Of a stretch of 64,000 nt of DNA, positions 12,105-23,400 are shown piece by piece. Every line of letters starts with the position of its first letter. Positions within the stretch are counted from its first letter, which is position 1. The notes below the pieces were generated by a model. It worked only from the letters and a program-made list of their open reading frames with translations. It ran no database searches and had not been told where the DNA came from. The position numbers and the translations under genes were made by a program. The DNA comes from Bryopsis sp. KO-2023. Lineage: Eukaryota > Chlorophyta > Ulvophyceae > Bryopsidales > Bryopsidaceae. The stretch is taken from NCBI GenBank assembly GCA_030272585.1, contig BSYQ01000004.1, positions 124,001-188,000 of the forward strand, read 5' to 3'.

Positions 12105-13206
12105 AATTTGCATGCATGCATGCGATCATGCATAACGTTGATTTGATGGGAGGCTGGATTTCAGCTTCGTGGCTCTCCTATTCGATGAAGCCATTGTTGT
12201 AATCAGTGGGTTCTCTATATTTATTTCATTTTCTCATACTTAGTCAACCTTAGTTAGTGGGTGGCAATAGAAGAACGTTCGATCAGGGGGGTTACGAAAG
12301 CATGGGAAGAAAACCTATTCAGAAGTTTTCTCCACTCTGTGAGGGAGCCACACCACGTTGATTTTCCAGTCGATGAAACTGCTCAATGGAATGAGTAGCA
12401 TAAGATAAGGGAAAGAGAAAGCTCTTTTGTGTGTGAATGACTAGCGGGGCATTTGAAACAACAGAAATGAATGGTGGTTCGATTTGTTTTTTATTTTGTT
12501 GTTGGAAATTGGGATGGGAAGGAAGGCCATAATATGTTTTTTAAAATGGGATTCAAAAAAATGCATGTGTAGTGCAAAGCGAAAAAAAGTTCGGGTTTTT
12601 TTTGAAGGGATTGATTGAAACTATCCAGGGATTTAGCTGAGCATACCTCTCTGGATGCAATGTCAAAATTTGGCATTGGTCACTACATTGTTATCTTTTT
12701 TTCTTTTTTTTTTGCAAGAGACATGTTGATGGGTTTTTATCGTTGGATTTTATTCTTGCCAATTTGATGGATTTGTGTCGATGGTCCATTGTAAAAATGT
12801 TTTCACTGTATTTTGGGTTTTTTTGTACACCTTTGGCTGAATACTGTGATCGTTTGGCGAAATTTGGAAGAGGCTCATTGATTGAGACTTGAAACAGGCC
12901 CCAGACGGACAGCCCCATTGGCCTTCTCAAGTGTAAACAGGCTCCTAAGATTTCTAAAAAAATTGGAAGCAGTTTTCCTTGCTTTTTGCAATCAAAGTGT
13001 GGAAAGATTGCTCTATATTGGGCAGCACCCTGCCCATTCTTGCTGGAGGAGTGTGGTCACACTTTTCAGATGTCTTTTACTAAAAAATCAACGGTCGGAT
13101 TTTCTCCCGTCTGTCATGGAGGAAGTGGTTTCTGTCCCTCCTCCAAAGGGTGTACAGCCCAGAAACTCAGCAGCGTGCAGCGGCGGCCCGCCGAACGAAA
13201 GGAACG
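12105..13206. other. intergenic, DGD1 3' end and ATAD2-like promoter
   Basis: About 1.1 kb with T-rich tracts and no convincing coding exon. It should hold the DGD1 3' UTR and the promoter of the next gene in the same orientation. Confidence 0.5.
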
Positions 13207-16200
13207 ATGGGTGGCAGAAAGCGACTCAGAAAGTTAGGAGATTCTGTCGAGGATTCGTCGACGGGACCAAGCGGGAAAAAGAAGGATCTTTCCGCCGGCC
13301 ATGCGGTGTGCAGAATTCTGACGTCCACGCTGTGAAACACAGGATCTATATATTCGCTGGGATTTGATGTCGTTTGCAGAGAATTTCGTGAAACCTGTCG
13401 CAGTTCAAAGGTCTGATTCCACGTCTTGATGGCAGTTTCGTGGGTGACGTGGGACAAGCGAAAATATACTTTCCAAGAGCTTCGCCCCTGGACTCTTGTA
13501 ATCGTTGTGGATTTGGTTTATATACGTCAGGAAGTGCGACCTCGGCGCATCAGGACAAGAAGCAAGCAAATAAAAGCACTTGATGCTTTGAAGAGAGCCA
13601 GAGAGAAGAGAGAGTGGGGACCGAATGTTGTAGAACGCGAGACAATTTATGAGGATTGTCAAACCGAACCCATGTTCAGTTCGCCCTCTCGTTCTCCCGC
13701 ATGGGGGGTTGATTCAAAGTCCGAGGTGTTGGACTTCTTAGATGATGAGGCAAAGGAGGAAATAGGATTCAAGAACGAGGAGGTAACTTTGACAGCCAAG
13801 TGGGAGTGCTTGAGCTGTCCATTGCAAACAGAGGTTCAGTTGTGCTTGTGAATTTTCACAAGAGTCCAATATCTGCTCTCTGATGCATAAAAAAAAATAA
13901 TAATAAAAAAAAAACATAAATTTTCTCTATATGAAACATGCTGCTGTTGGGGGCATTAGAATCCTGACATGGTGAATGAAAATTTCCGTTCTGGTGAACT
14001 ATTTCCCATTCAATGAGGGACGTGCCTATAACACGACTCCGTGAAGGGGCTGCACTCGGCTTTCTAGCCTTGTGTAAAATCATTTCCAAAAAAAATAATC
14101 AAATAAAATGAGGGACTGATCACTCCCACCAGGATTCTTTTTTATCGATGATGCTATATTTTTCATATTGTCATGAATGAATCAATGTTTAATTTGCATT
14201 AGGCAAACTTGCCCAACGAAGGCCGTCCACAACAAGGTGATTTACCCCTTAATATTGTCATGTTAATCGAAGAATTCGGCATTTTTTAAAATCTGTCGCT
14301 TTGTCTAGGAGCCCGAGAGAGAATCAAGTCCCTGCGGGAGAAATGCTGGTGGAATCGAGCCGCTGAAAAGGTGGCACAGAAATTCCCTTTTCTTTGTAAG
14401 CAAGGTGTTTTTTTTATTTTACTGACACTGAGGGGGGGGGGCATGGACTTTCCCTGGAGATATTGTTTGGCTCTTTTTGCTGCCTGGTCGGAGGAAATGG
14501 TTATTTTAGGCGGGGTTAGTTTTATTTGCTGAATTGGGGGTATTTTTTTCCTCTGCTTCTTGACTTCAGGAAGAAAGCAAGAATGATCGCTGATACGATA
14601 AGCGAAGCCAATGATAGACTGAAAGAAGTGCTCGCAGATGACGACTCTGCACCTGGCCCTGGACACCCCCAGGAGGTGAGGTTTTCTGGTGCCCCTCAGA
14701 ATCTTGGGGATTTTTTTGTGAAACTAAAGATGCACCCTGCTAGTGGAGCCTTCTCCGCATTATTTCAGAGTTGAAAAACTAACCGAATATTACAAAAATT
14801 CCCGTGAAAATGGATGTGGAAATTCAATGGCAGCTGGTTTAGATAGCTGCCCCATCCTCCAGGCAAAATGTTGCTTAAGGAAGACTAAAACACTTTTTTT
14901 GTCTGTGTTTGGAACAATGATTTTGCCAAATTAACGCTGGCCAAAAAAAGATATATTTTGGATATATTTTTCCTTGATATCATTGGACTGGTGCATTTAA
15001 GGTGTTTGTTTTTGTGACAGAGGGATAAACTGGAAGAATCCAGCAATGCGGCGATTTCCCCCATCCAGGTGAGCATTAATCGATCATGCTTTGATTCAAC
15101 ACGCATGTGTGTATCTACATCATTTTTTAAAACTCTTTTCCAAGTCTTGTGACAGCTATCAAGCATGTCTTTTCACACTCTTGCAGTCCAACCCAGTAAA
15201 GTAATCCATAACCATGGTTTGACAACAGCAATAGTTAAATTCTGATAAAATCACCCATTGGCTGATTCTAACAATTCGAAAGGAAAGAGGGGGAAGGGTA
15301 AATGAACAGCTTGTTCTTCTGTTTAGGTGGACTCCAGTCTGACATTCGATGACATCGGTGGGCTGGAGTCAATCAAGCGCAAGCTGACGGAAATGGTGTT
15401 CCTTCCATTAGCTCACCCAGAGTTGACGAGGGATATCGAGTGGACCCCGCCGAGAGGGGCTATCTTTTCTGGCCCACCTGGAACTGGAAAAACGTTGATG
15501 GCTAGAGCTCTGGCTGCTATGGCGTCAAGGGATGGTCGCAAGGTGGGATTTCTGTCTTTTTTTGTCTTCTTTTTGATTTCCTGAAGTTGTGCATAGCACA
15601 GTACATATATATAGTTTCTTTCTTTTGAGGAGAAATTTCCTGTGGGCTGTGTACATGCCGCAAAGTTGCTTGTCATCCACTGGAAAGCTCAAAACTAAAA
15701 GACTCAAGAATTTGAAGTGTGTGTTTTTGATATAAGGCTGGGGGCTCCTTGTGAGCATCCAGCAAAAGCCAAGCATGGCTCATGATAATTATCCAGTATT
15801 TTTTTTCCCTTTTTGTTCAGTTTGGAAACTGGAATCTTTTATCATTTACAGGTGTCCTTTTTCTTGAGGCAAGGGGGTGACATCTTGAGCAAATGGGTTG
15901 GCGAAGCCGAAAAAGAGCTCAGGCTGTTGTTTGAAGAAGCGAAAAAGCAGCAGCCGTCCATTATCTTTTTTGATGAGATTGATGGACTTGCTCCTGTGAG
16001 TTGCTATTTTCTCAAAGATCCTTATATTCATGATCAAATAATTAAAAGAAAACAAAAATTAAAAATTATCCCCCTCACGTCCCCCTGTAAGAAAAAGTGT
16101 TTTGCGAGTGGAGTAGATTGTGATGTTTGTTTGTGTGATGTTTAAAATTGCTCCCCTTGCTGCTCCCAGGCTCGGAATGCAAAAAATGATCATTCGTACA

Positions 16201-19200
16201 ACTCGATCGTTTCCACATTCCTTGCTCTGATGGATGGCCTGAGCGATAGAGGTCAAGTGGTGGTGATTGGAGCAACCAATAACGTGGATAGTTTGGACAC
16301 TGCTTTGAGAAGGCCTGGTCGATTCGATCGAGAATTCAAGTTTCCTTTGCCTGATGCTGACGGTCGCCTGAAAATCCTGAACATTCATGTTGAGAAGCTG
16401 AGAAACCCACCCTCCCTTGCACTCAGAAATGAGTTGGCAAAAAAATGTGTCGGATACGCTGGTGCAGACCTCAAGGTTGGGACGAAAAACAAATTCGAAG
16501 AATTCATCAATGAATTTATCTTTTTTGCCCCCAGCGTTCAATCACCCCATTTTTCTTGTATCAAAGCATCGTATTGAGCGAGGTTTTGCACAAAAAGTTA
16601 TAAGAAACATCTACTCAAATATTTGCAGTAACGATTGTTATACAGTTGAGGAAAAAACCCTTAAAAAATTGAAAATATGGTAAATTTTCCCTGTCTCGAT
16701 ATGCAACAGGCTTTGTGCACAGAAGCCTATTTGAATGCTCTCCGTCGATGCCTTCCTCAAATCTACGAGACTGGTGAGAAAGAGGCATTGGATGCAAGCA
16801 TGGTTACTGTGGAAAGATGCGATTTCATCCAGGCATTTGAAGCCATCAGGCCTTCAGCTCATCGTTCCAGTTTCCACCCTGCCCAAGCCTTGACTGTGGA
16901 GCAGGACCTCTTGTTGAGCAGAAAATTGGAAAAGGCGTGGAGCATGGTGTGTGATGCGTTCCCTCCAGCCAAGAAAAAAGGTAACCCCTGATGTTTTTTT
17001 GTAAGTATTGAATTCAAATTTGCCGAATCGCTGAATGCAGTATTAGAAAGGACCAATGTGGCCAAGGATATGTATACATGTGTGATTTTTTATGTAATAA
17101 ATTCCATCCCTCAGCCTGATATTTTTTTTCGACAGTTTCTTGTTCCCCACCTTTCAATTTATGTTTCTCAGAATCAATCGGGATTTGCTTCTCTGGTAAG
17201 TCTATTTTTGAACTTCATGGAGTTTTTGTAATTTCAAGGGGGTAATGGCAAGGTGGCACAGGGCAGCTCAGTCATGCTTTGTGGGAGTAGTAACAATGGA
17301 GTGAAGCTGCTGGCACGTGCTATGCTGGACAGAATGGATGATATTCCTGTTTACTCTGTTGGTCTTCAGGATCTTTGTGGGGAAGGAGGGTGAGTCTGTC
17401 AGACAAGCAGAAAGTATTCAACTCCATAAGAACTACTCATACTTCACTCGAATCCACTTTCTTTTCTTTTCTTTTCTTTTCTATTTTTTTTTTTTCGATG
17501 CTCAATTTGCCAAGAGGGGGCCCATTGACAGCCAAGAAATAGGGTGAGAAGGAAAAAGAGCTACAAGCATTTATCGTGGCCAAATCCGAAACGATTTTGA
17601 CAAGAAGGGTCAGAAAGAAAATTTATGCAAATTTATTTGACTTGGAATGTGTTGGTTGACCCCTCATTGTTCAAACAATAATTTGTCAGGAGCTCACTGT
17701 AACAGCACAACAGATCGTGGTCTTGTGTAGTGTCATGAATATTCGTATTGACTAATTTCTGGGGGTTTCGTATTTTGTCGATAGAAGCCTTGAGGAAGCA
17801 TTTACCAAGAGGTGCCACAGAGCTAGGCAGAGTGCCCCCTCGGTGTTGTACCTCCCTGATATCGAGGTTTTTTGGGAAAATGGGGACCCTTTGCTGAGGG
17901 CGTTCTTGAAATCATTCGTGGAGGATATGCTGTCGACACCAGTGCTTTTGCTCGCCACATCCGGAGTTCAAAGGTATGGGTTTTCTTGGCATTCCTCCCC
18001 CAAAAAATTCTCTTTGCCATTCATTGAATCGTTTTTTTGTCATCATCCAATGGGGTGTTTTTTGAAGGCATCTGTCCAGAGTTTTTTCAGGTGGACAGCA
18101 AGACTTAGCCATGAGTTGAAAAGTTTCAAACTTTTGTCCATTTACATGCAAAATAAAAACCTTCTTCCTTACGTAGAGGTCACTTCTCCAGTCTCGATAT
18201 ATGCCCACTTGTGATATCTTTGCACTGCAATTCCCATTTCCCAAACTGCAACAATGTGAACCATTATTTATGTTTTTTGTATTGAATGATTTAAATATAA
18301 TATTCTGTATGATTCATTCTTTCTTAAATTGATTATAGAAAGGTAAATAAATTAAAAAAAGTGGGAATCTTTGCGTTCTGTTCTATGCGAATAACAGATT
18401 CCCTCCATGCATGCGCTGTGGTGTCTTTTGTGCAGGGCAGGGTTGGACAACGGAATGCTTGAGGCTCTAGGAATGTCAAGAAATAAGAATGTCTATGGAG
18501 TCAAAGCACCGGGGAAACCACGCCGCCGAGAGCTCTTTGCAGTAAGTTGCTACCGTAACGCTCAGCTACTTGCTCAGATTTTTGCAAGGAGTGCTCTTTC
18601 ATTCTTTATTTTGCGAACCTTAATACCTTCAATGCTGCGCAATTTGTTTGAAGGGTTGGGTTGGAATGATTTTCATATTTTCTGATCTGGTGCCTATCCA
18701 CTGCCAGTGATTGAAGCTCAGGGAACGTACGTGTGTTTTTCCATGATCATTTTGCTGTGGTGCATTCTGCAGGCCATCGTTGATCGTCCTCCTCCAGTGA
18801 AAACCCCCCAAAACCAACAGAGCTTGCAGAAAAACCTTGCTCCTGAAGGTGAGCTAATACAATATGGGAGGCACTTTTGGGTGGGCTGATGGAGAGCACT
18901 TCAGAACCACTGTCATTCCGTTAGGTGAGTAATACTAGTCAGAAGATCGCTGGTTTTCAAGCAAAAGAGTGTTTTGTAGGTACTGTGTTGAAGGACAAAG
19001 GCATTCAGGGCACCAGTCCACGGCAAAAAGAAGAATCAGCGCCCCCTGAGAGCAAAAAGAGGAAAAGAAGGTTTGTAGGAGCCACCTTCCCCCACCTGAA
19101 TGCATCTTCAAACAGGCGTAGCTTGTTATATCATCTTATATCATCTTCCTCCAATTTTCCTTTGTGTTTTAATCTGAACTTGTTTCAAATTTTTTTTTAT

Positions 19201-19937
19201 GGATGGGTCTGACGATATAATGGTGGTGTGAATGTGGGCAGCAGAGCAAATGGAGGGGGGTCGAAAAACTCAGAAGCAAAGAGAAGGTCTGAATCTCAGG
19301 AAACCAAGAGGATTGTCCATGGTAGGTTGCCAAGATTTGAATCAGCAATATGAAAATGCCTCGCACCCCTTTCTGTGTTTTAAGTTACATTTTGAATTTC
19401 GGGCGTTTGCTGCATTTCTATCTTTTAAAGTGCAGTTGCAGAACAAAACAGGTTGCCTTAATGTTGAAATCTATTTTTCGGAGCTGCAGAGCGCAGCTTC
19501 CCTGGTTTGCAGGATTCTGGTTGTCAGTTTACAAAATCCCTCTCTTCTTTTTCACGCATTTTTTTAAATCAAGCTTGATGTGGTCCTAAAACTTTGCACC
19601 TGAGTGATAATTGACCCAGTCATTGTGAATCTAAGAACAAAAGCGGGTAAAAATGATCAGCAATCCATGATACCTCCCCCACTTGCATTCTCTGGGTTAT
19701 GCGGCCTCACTTTTTTTTTGAGTTTCTTTTTTTTCCCCTGCAGAAAGCAAAAAGCAGAGAAAAGTAGAATATATGGTCAAGAAGAGGAAAAGGCTGATAG
19801 AGACGATGGTAACAGAAACAGAAGGGTATTCTCTGAAGGAGATACTTGGTATCGTCGCAAAGCATCCAGATGCAGGAAAAATTGAGGAATATTGTGACAA
19901 GAAAAGCCAAGCCAAGCCAAACAACAGGACACCTTGA
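13207..19937 (+). CDS. ATAD2/Yta7-like tandem AAA ATPase without bromodomain
   Basis: Nuclear AAA ATPase of the ATAD2/Yta7/Abo1 family, which acts on histone H3-H4 and chromatin. Exons: 13207..13305, 13531..13782, 14203..14236, 14309..14348, 14570..14675, 15021..15068, 15327..15542, 15852..15995, 16170..16475, 16710..16980, 17172..17195, 17239..17389, 17785..17973, 18436..18541, 18773..18848, 18980..19070, 19242..19321, 19744..19937. These keep phase and give 808 aa. AAA1 has Walker A GPPGTGKT (about residues 242-249), Walker [10 protein letters not shown] (about 302-310) and the arginine-finger segment [13 protein letters not shown]2 (exons 12-14) is degenerate: the P-loop lacks GK and the Walker B segment reads [11 protein letters not shown]. 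The C-terminal 60 residues match the short family tail ([15 protein letters not shown]). The bromodomain normally between AAA2 and this tail is absent; only basic, low-complexity linker is encoded. The donor at 14348 is weaker than one at 14370, but only the former keeps phase. Confidence 0.9.
17456..17495 (+). repeat. (CTTTT)n microsatellite plus T-run
   Basis: About five copies of a CTTTT unit followed by a T13 run, inside intron 12 of the ATAD2-like gene. Likely length-variable. Confidence 0.85.
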
Positions 19938-20343
19938 GCAGTGTGGGTGTGTTTGGGCAAATGGAGTGAGAGCAGAGTTATCATATTTATCCCATTTTTT
20001 CGATTGGCACAAATATGAATGAATCTATGGGTGCTTCGGAGTGGAGATTTTCTGGAAGGTTCCAGAACGAGGGGGGGGGGGAGGGGTTCCCAATTTGGTC
20101 AAGTTGATTTTTGGAAGGGGTCATTGGTGCAGCTGAGTGGGGGTTTCAAGAGTTGTGCGATGCAAGCAATTATCATCTCACATTATTATTACGGGGTAGC
20201 AGCCCTTTCTGTTTTTTCCATCAGGAAAATTAATTAGGTGTTAACAATGGGAATGAAGTCCAGGAGCGCAGGTCGATGGATTTCCAGCTAGCGTTTCTAC
20301 CGGAGAAGAAAATGTTCACCAGAAGAAAAATAAAAAACCCTTG
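19938..20343. other. convergent intergenic spacer
   Basis: About 400 bases between the stop codons of the ATAD2-like gene (+) and the helical-repeat gene (-), with a G9 run near 20070. Nothing else was recognised. Confidence 0.5.
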
Positions 20344-22059
20344 TTAACCAGTTTCGGACCCGACCATTACATTGCCTTCTTGGGGACTATCGGCAGACTG
20401 CTCTTCTGTCTTACTCTCAATTTTCCCCCGTCCACCGGCTGACATGTATCCAAGCTTTTCAAACCCATACACTATGTTATGATAATCCTCCTCTGTGAAC
20501 CGACTGCCCGCCCCTCTCTCACAGATTTCCTTCCCCAGCGAGTCAATGGCTTTTTTGTCTTTCAATTGAATTCGACCGAAAGCTGACACCAAGCTGCCCA
20601 GGGACCGCTCTGAGAAATCGCTCCATTTTCTTCGCTGGATGATGTCCTTTGTCAGGATGTCAATCACTTTCTCATCCCGATAGCCCATTTGGGCCAGCCC
20701 AAATATCACGTCAACAAGGTAATCCTCGTCCATTTTTTTCAATCGTTTGGGCTGAGAAACAGCTTGGCCAACCGCTTCTGCCAACGTGGGATTCTCGAAG
20801 TATAAGTCCCCATAAGCGCGCATGGAGGTGGCCAAGATCTCATCTGGAAGCTCAGGCAGCCGGTCTTGAATTACTGGGCAGAGGGACCTCAACACGAAAG
20901 AGTGATACAGCCCCAGTTTCGCACATGCCCACGTAACATTGGCGATGTCCAGGTCGCTGATTTCAGTCGAGTCTTCCGCCTTCCTTTCCCACCACATTCT
21001 GAACTCCACCATTTCCTTGGAGCCCTTGGATCTGTCTAGTTCAAATCCATCGTCCCCCTCGAAGCCATCCCCTTCGCTATCGCTGGCACTATGGTTAGCT
21101 TTAGCTTCCTTACCAGGGTCGTCAACATTTGGACCTGGGTCTGCCTCACCCCAAATCCTATCCAATCGCCCATGAAGCCTGCCACATATCCGATTGAACA
21201 CCTTTTTGTTCTGATACCTCACGCTAGCACACCCATGCATCATATTACACAAATCATGCGTAGTGCATCGCGCCAACAGCTTATCGCTCTCCGTAATGAA
21301 AGTCAGCATTTTTTTGAAGATCCTTTTCCCTCCCTGCCCCAGGAACATTCCCCCATCTTTCCGATATAGCCAGCCCAGCCCATACAACAGCTCCCCCACG
21401 GCACTGGGGGGCAAAACCGGGCTCTTGTGCAACTGAATGTTGGTGTACATTGTTTGACACAGCAGTTGGACGAAGGTTCCACATCGAGGAAACATGTTTT
21501 GCTCAGTGATGGGTGCATTCCGATATTTTTTCCGCTTCACCCGAATCGACGGGGTGTGATCAGTCTTGTCTCTGTTTTTGGCCCCCTTTTCCCTGTTGCT
21601 GAGATACTGTCGGATGGCACTCTGTGGATCCCCCACTAATCCATTCGCATGCAGTTTCGCAATCGTTCCCAGAGAGATCAGCACGACTGCACACTCATTC
21701 TGAGTGAATTTGGGGGCCATGTTCTTCTCCACCACATGCTGTGCAATGATTGCGAACAGAGCCCAGCTTGCATAGCCCCCTCTGCGGCAGCTGTCGAAAA
21801 TCATGGTCATCGATTTGGGGTCCAGTGCATTTATGAACAGCCGGGCTTTCATGGAGCAGGCATCTTTCATTTTCCAGCTGACCGTGGGATTCGCCACCAC
21901 CTTGTGAAAATCCTCCATGATGGTGTTTCGATCCGCAGGATGGACCTTAGCTGGGTCTTGAAAGAAAAAACCCATGCTGGCCTGAATCACAGCCAACGTA
22001 CGGATCATGCCCAATCTCTGCATTTTTTGAAAGTCTGACTGAAAATCAGAGGGAATCAT
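20344..22059 (-). CDS. helical-repeat protein, organelle RNA-binding type (OPR/HPR/FASTK-like)
   Basis: Single open exon of 571 aa from the ATG at 22059. The frame is open 16 codons further upstream, without another ATG. The sequence consists of paired helices with repeating signatures such as ANVTWACAKLGLYH, VDVIFGLAQMGYRD, GSLVSAFGRIQL and HNIVYGFEKLGY, about 36-40 residues apart. This pattern is shared by octotricopeptide/heptatricopeptide and FAST-kinase-related RNA-binding proteins, which act on plastid or mitochondrial transcripts in algae and protists. No C-terminal RAP domain is visible. An acidic insert (about residues 310-345) interrupts the array. No targeting peptide is visible; a good acceptor-like ttttcag just after the ATG allows an upstream exon to carry one, in which case the start is wrong. 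The family is moderately secure; the RNA target is unknown. Confidence 0.7.
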   Translation of the reverse strand: MIPSDFQSDFQKMQRLGMIRTLAVIQASMGFFFQDPAKVHPADRNTIMEDFHKVVANPTVSWKMKDACSMKARLFINALDPKSMTMIFDSCRRGGYASWALFAIIAQHVVEKNMAPKFTQNECAVVLISLGTIAKLHANGLVGDPQSAIRQYLSNREKGAKNRDKTDHTPSIRVKRKKYRNAPITEQNMFPRCGTFVQLLCQTMYTNIQLHKSPVLPPSAVGELLYGLGWLYRKDGGMFLGQGGKRIFKKMLTFITESDKLLARCTTHDLCNMMHGCASVRYQNKKVFNRICGRLHGRLDRIWGEADPGPNVDDPGKEAKANHSASDSEGDGFEGDDGFELDRSKGSKEMVEFRMWWERKAEDSTEISDLDIANVTWACAKLGLYHSFVLRSLCPVIQDRLPELPDEILATSMRAYGDLYFENPTLAEAVGQAVSQPKRLKKMDEDYLVDVIFGLAQMGYRDEKVIDILTKDIIQRRKWSDFSERSLGSLVSAFGRIQLKDKKAIDSLGKEICERGAGSRFTEEDYHNIVYGFEKLGYMSAGGRGKIESKTEEQSADSPQEGNVMVGSETG

Positions 22060-22299
22060 GAACAACAGCACTGGTAGTGGGTCAATTTGCACCAAACAGA
22101 TCAGCAAGTTAACTTGGGGGTGTCTATTTTTTCCCTCCTGTCCTTGATTCTATGCCAATGCCGACAGACTTTATTGAACTAGTGGTATTTCATTTTGCTC
22201 ACTCTCTGCTGCCAATACACCCATTGCGATGTTTCAGCTCTGGAAGGGGAAACTGCTGCAGAACCATGAGTTAATGAATAGGCGGTATGGTGGCTGCTG
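22060..22299. promoter_or_regulatory. divergent promoter region
   Basis: About 240 bases between the helical-repeat gene (-) and the zinc-binding gene (+). Both must start transcription in or near it. No named element was recognised. Confidence 0.4.
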
Positions 22300-23161
22300 A
22301 TGGACGCCAACGATGTCGTGGAAAGTGATAGAAGCCGCGCCTCCAGCAAAATAGATTTCGCGGTTTGTGAGCAGCGCCCACGGAGCATTCTGAAATTTGA
22401 AAAACACACCAGCGAAACCAAATCACTCTTTTTCCCTGGATTGACGTCTGGCGCGACGAGTTTCAGTGGGTGTCGTACAGGCGTTCGATTCAGGCGAGCG
22501 ACCGAGTGCTCAGAGTGTTCTGTCCAAGATGCAGGCGATAAGGAGGCCAAAGCGCTGGAAGGTACGATCGGACGATCGATCGAAACTGATTGAGAAAGAG
22601 CTTGCTATTATTGCGCAACAATATGGGCTCGAAGTGGATGGAGGCGTGGCAAAGAACGAAACTGGATCTCTTTCCGATAAGAGTTTGACGTCCAAGAACA
22701 GAGGGCTCAAGAAACGAGGGATGGAAAAAGAGAGCAAAAGTGGAAAAAAGAAAGGTCGAGTGTCGCGGAATGGCGGTCCGGTTGAGAACGCTGCGTCCTT
22801 GCTGCAGCCGCTCGTGGGCGAGAGCTTCCAACTTTCGGCGTGTGGGTTTGTGGAGTGCGACTGTCGCGGTGGGAAGGGGGAATTTAACGTCGGTAGCAAC
22901 CGACAAGATCTTGAGAGCCACACCTGCGTTGAATGTGGTCACTCAATCGCCCAACACTCCATACTACGCAAGCAAACTGCCGATATCGGCGCGACGCAAC
23001 AGTTATTGCTGATAAAGCTGGCGCGCCTGTCGATCTCTACGTTCTCTTCTTCCTCTTGGTGTGACCGAGCTCTGGCGGCGCTCGGCGACGTCTGCAGGCG
23101 AAACGGGGACAGCTCAGTGGGGAAGTTTCTGGCCAGGGTGATGCACATTGCAGCAGAATAA
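22300..23161 (+). CDS. unrecognised basic protein with C-x-C / C-x2-C-G-H zinc motif
   Basis: I do not recognise the family. The model is two exons, 22300..22366 and 22467..23161, joined in phase (253 aa) by an intron with donor gtgagc, a pyrimidine tract and acceptor tttcag. Without that intron the start would be an internal ATG at 22529 (210 aa). Residues 40-110 are strongly basic with Lys/Arg/Ser stretches, suggesting nuclear or nucleic-acid contact. A compact Cys/His cluster follows at about 151-187: CDC, then CVECGH followed by a His, a spacing that could bind one zinc ion. The last 60 residues are predicted helical (LLLIKLARLSISTF). The next gene starts only 240 bases downstream on the same strand. 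The function is unknown. Confidence 0.6.
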
Positions 23162-23400
23162 AACCGAACCAAAAAAAACACTGAACCTGATTCGAGACTG
23201 TGTGGAAAATTTAAATTTAAAATTAAAAATAAAAGTTGAAAATAAAAATAAAATCTGAGATGCACTTCTTAGATTCTTTGAAAACAATGTCTGTCTTTAT
23301 GCAGTATATGCCATCGAAGATTTAGCGTGAAGTGACTTTATTTCAGCTTTCATTTATCTGAGTGAATAAATGCAGTACCAAAAAAACCAGATTATTGAAA

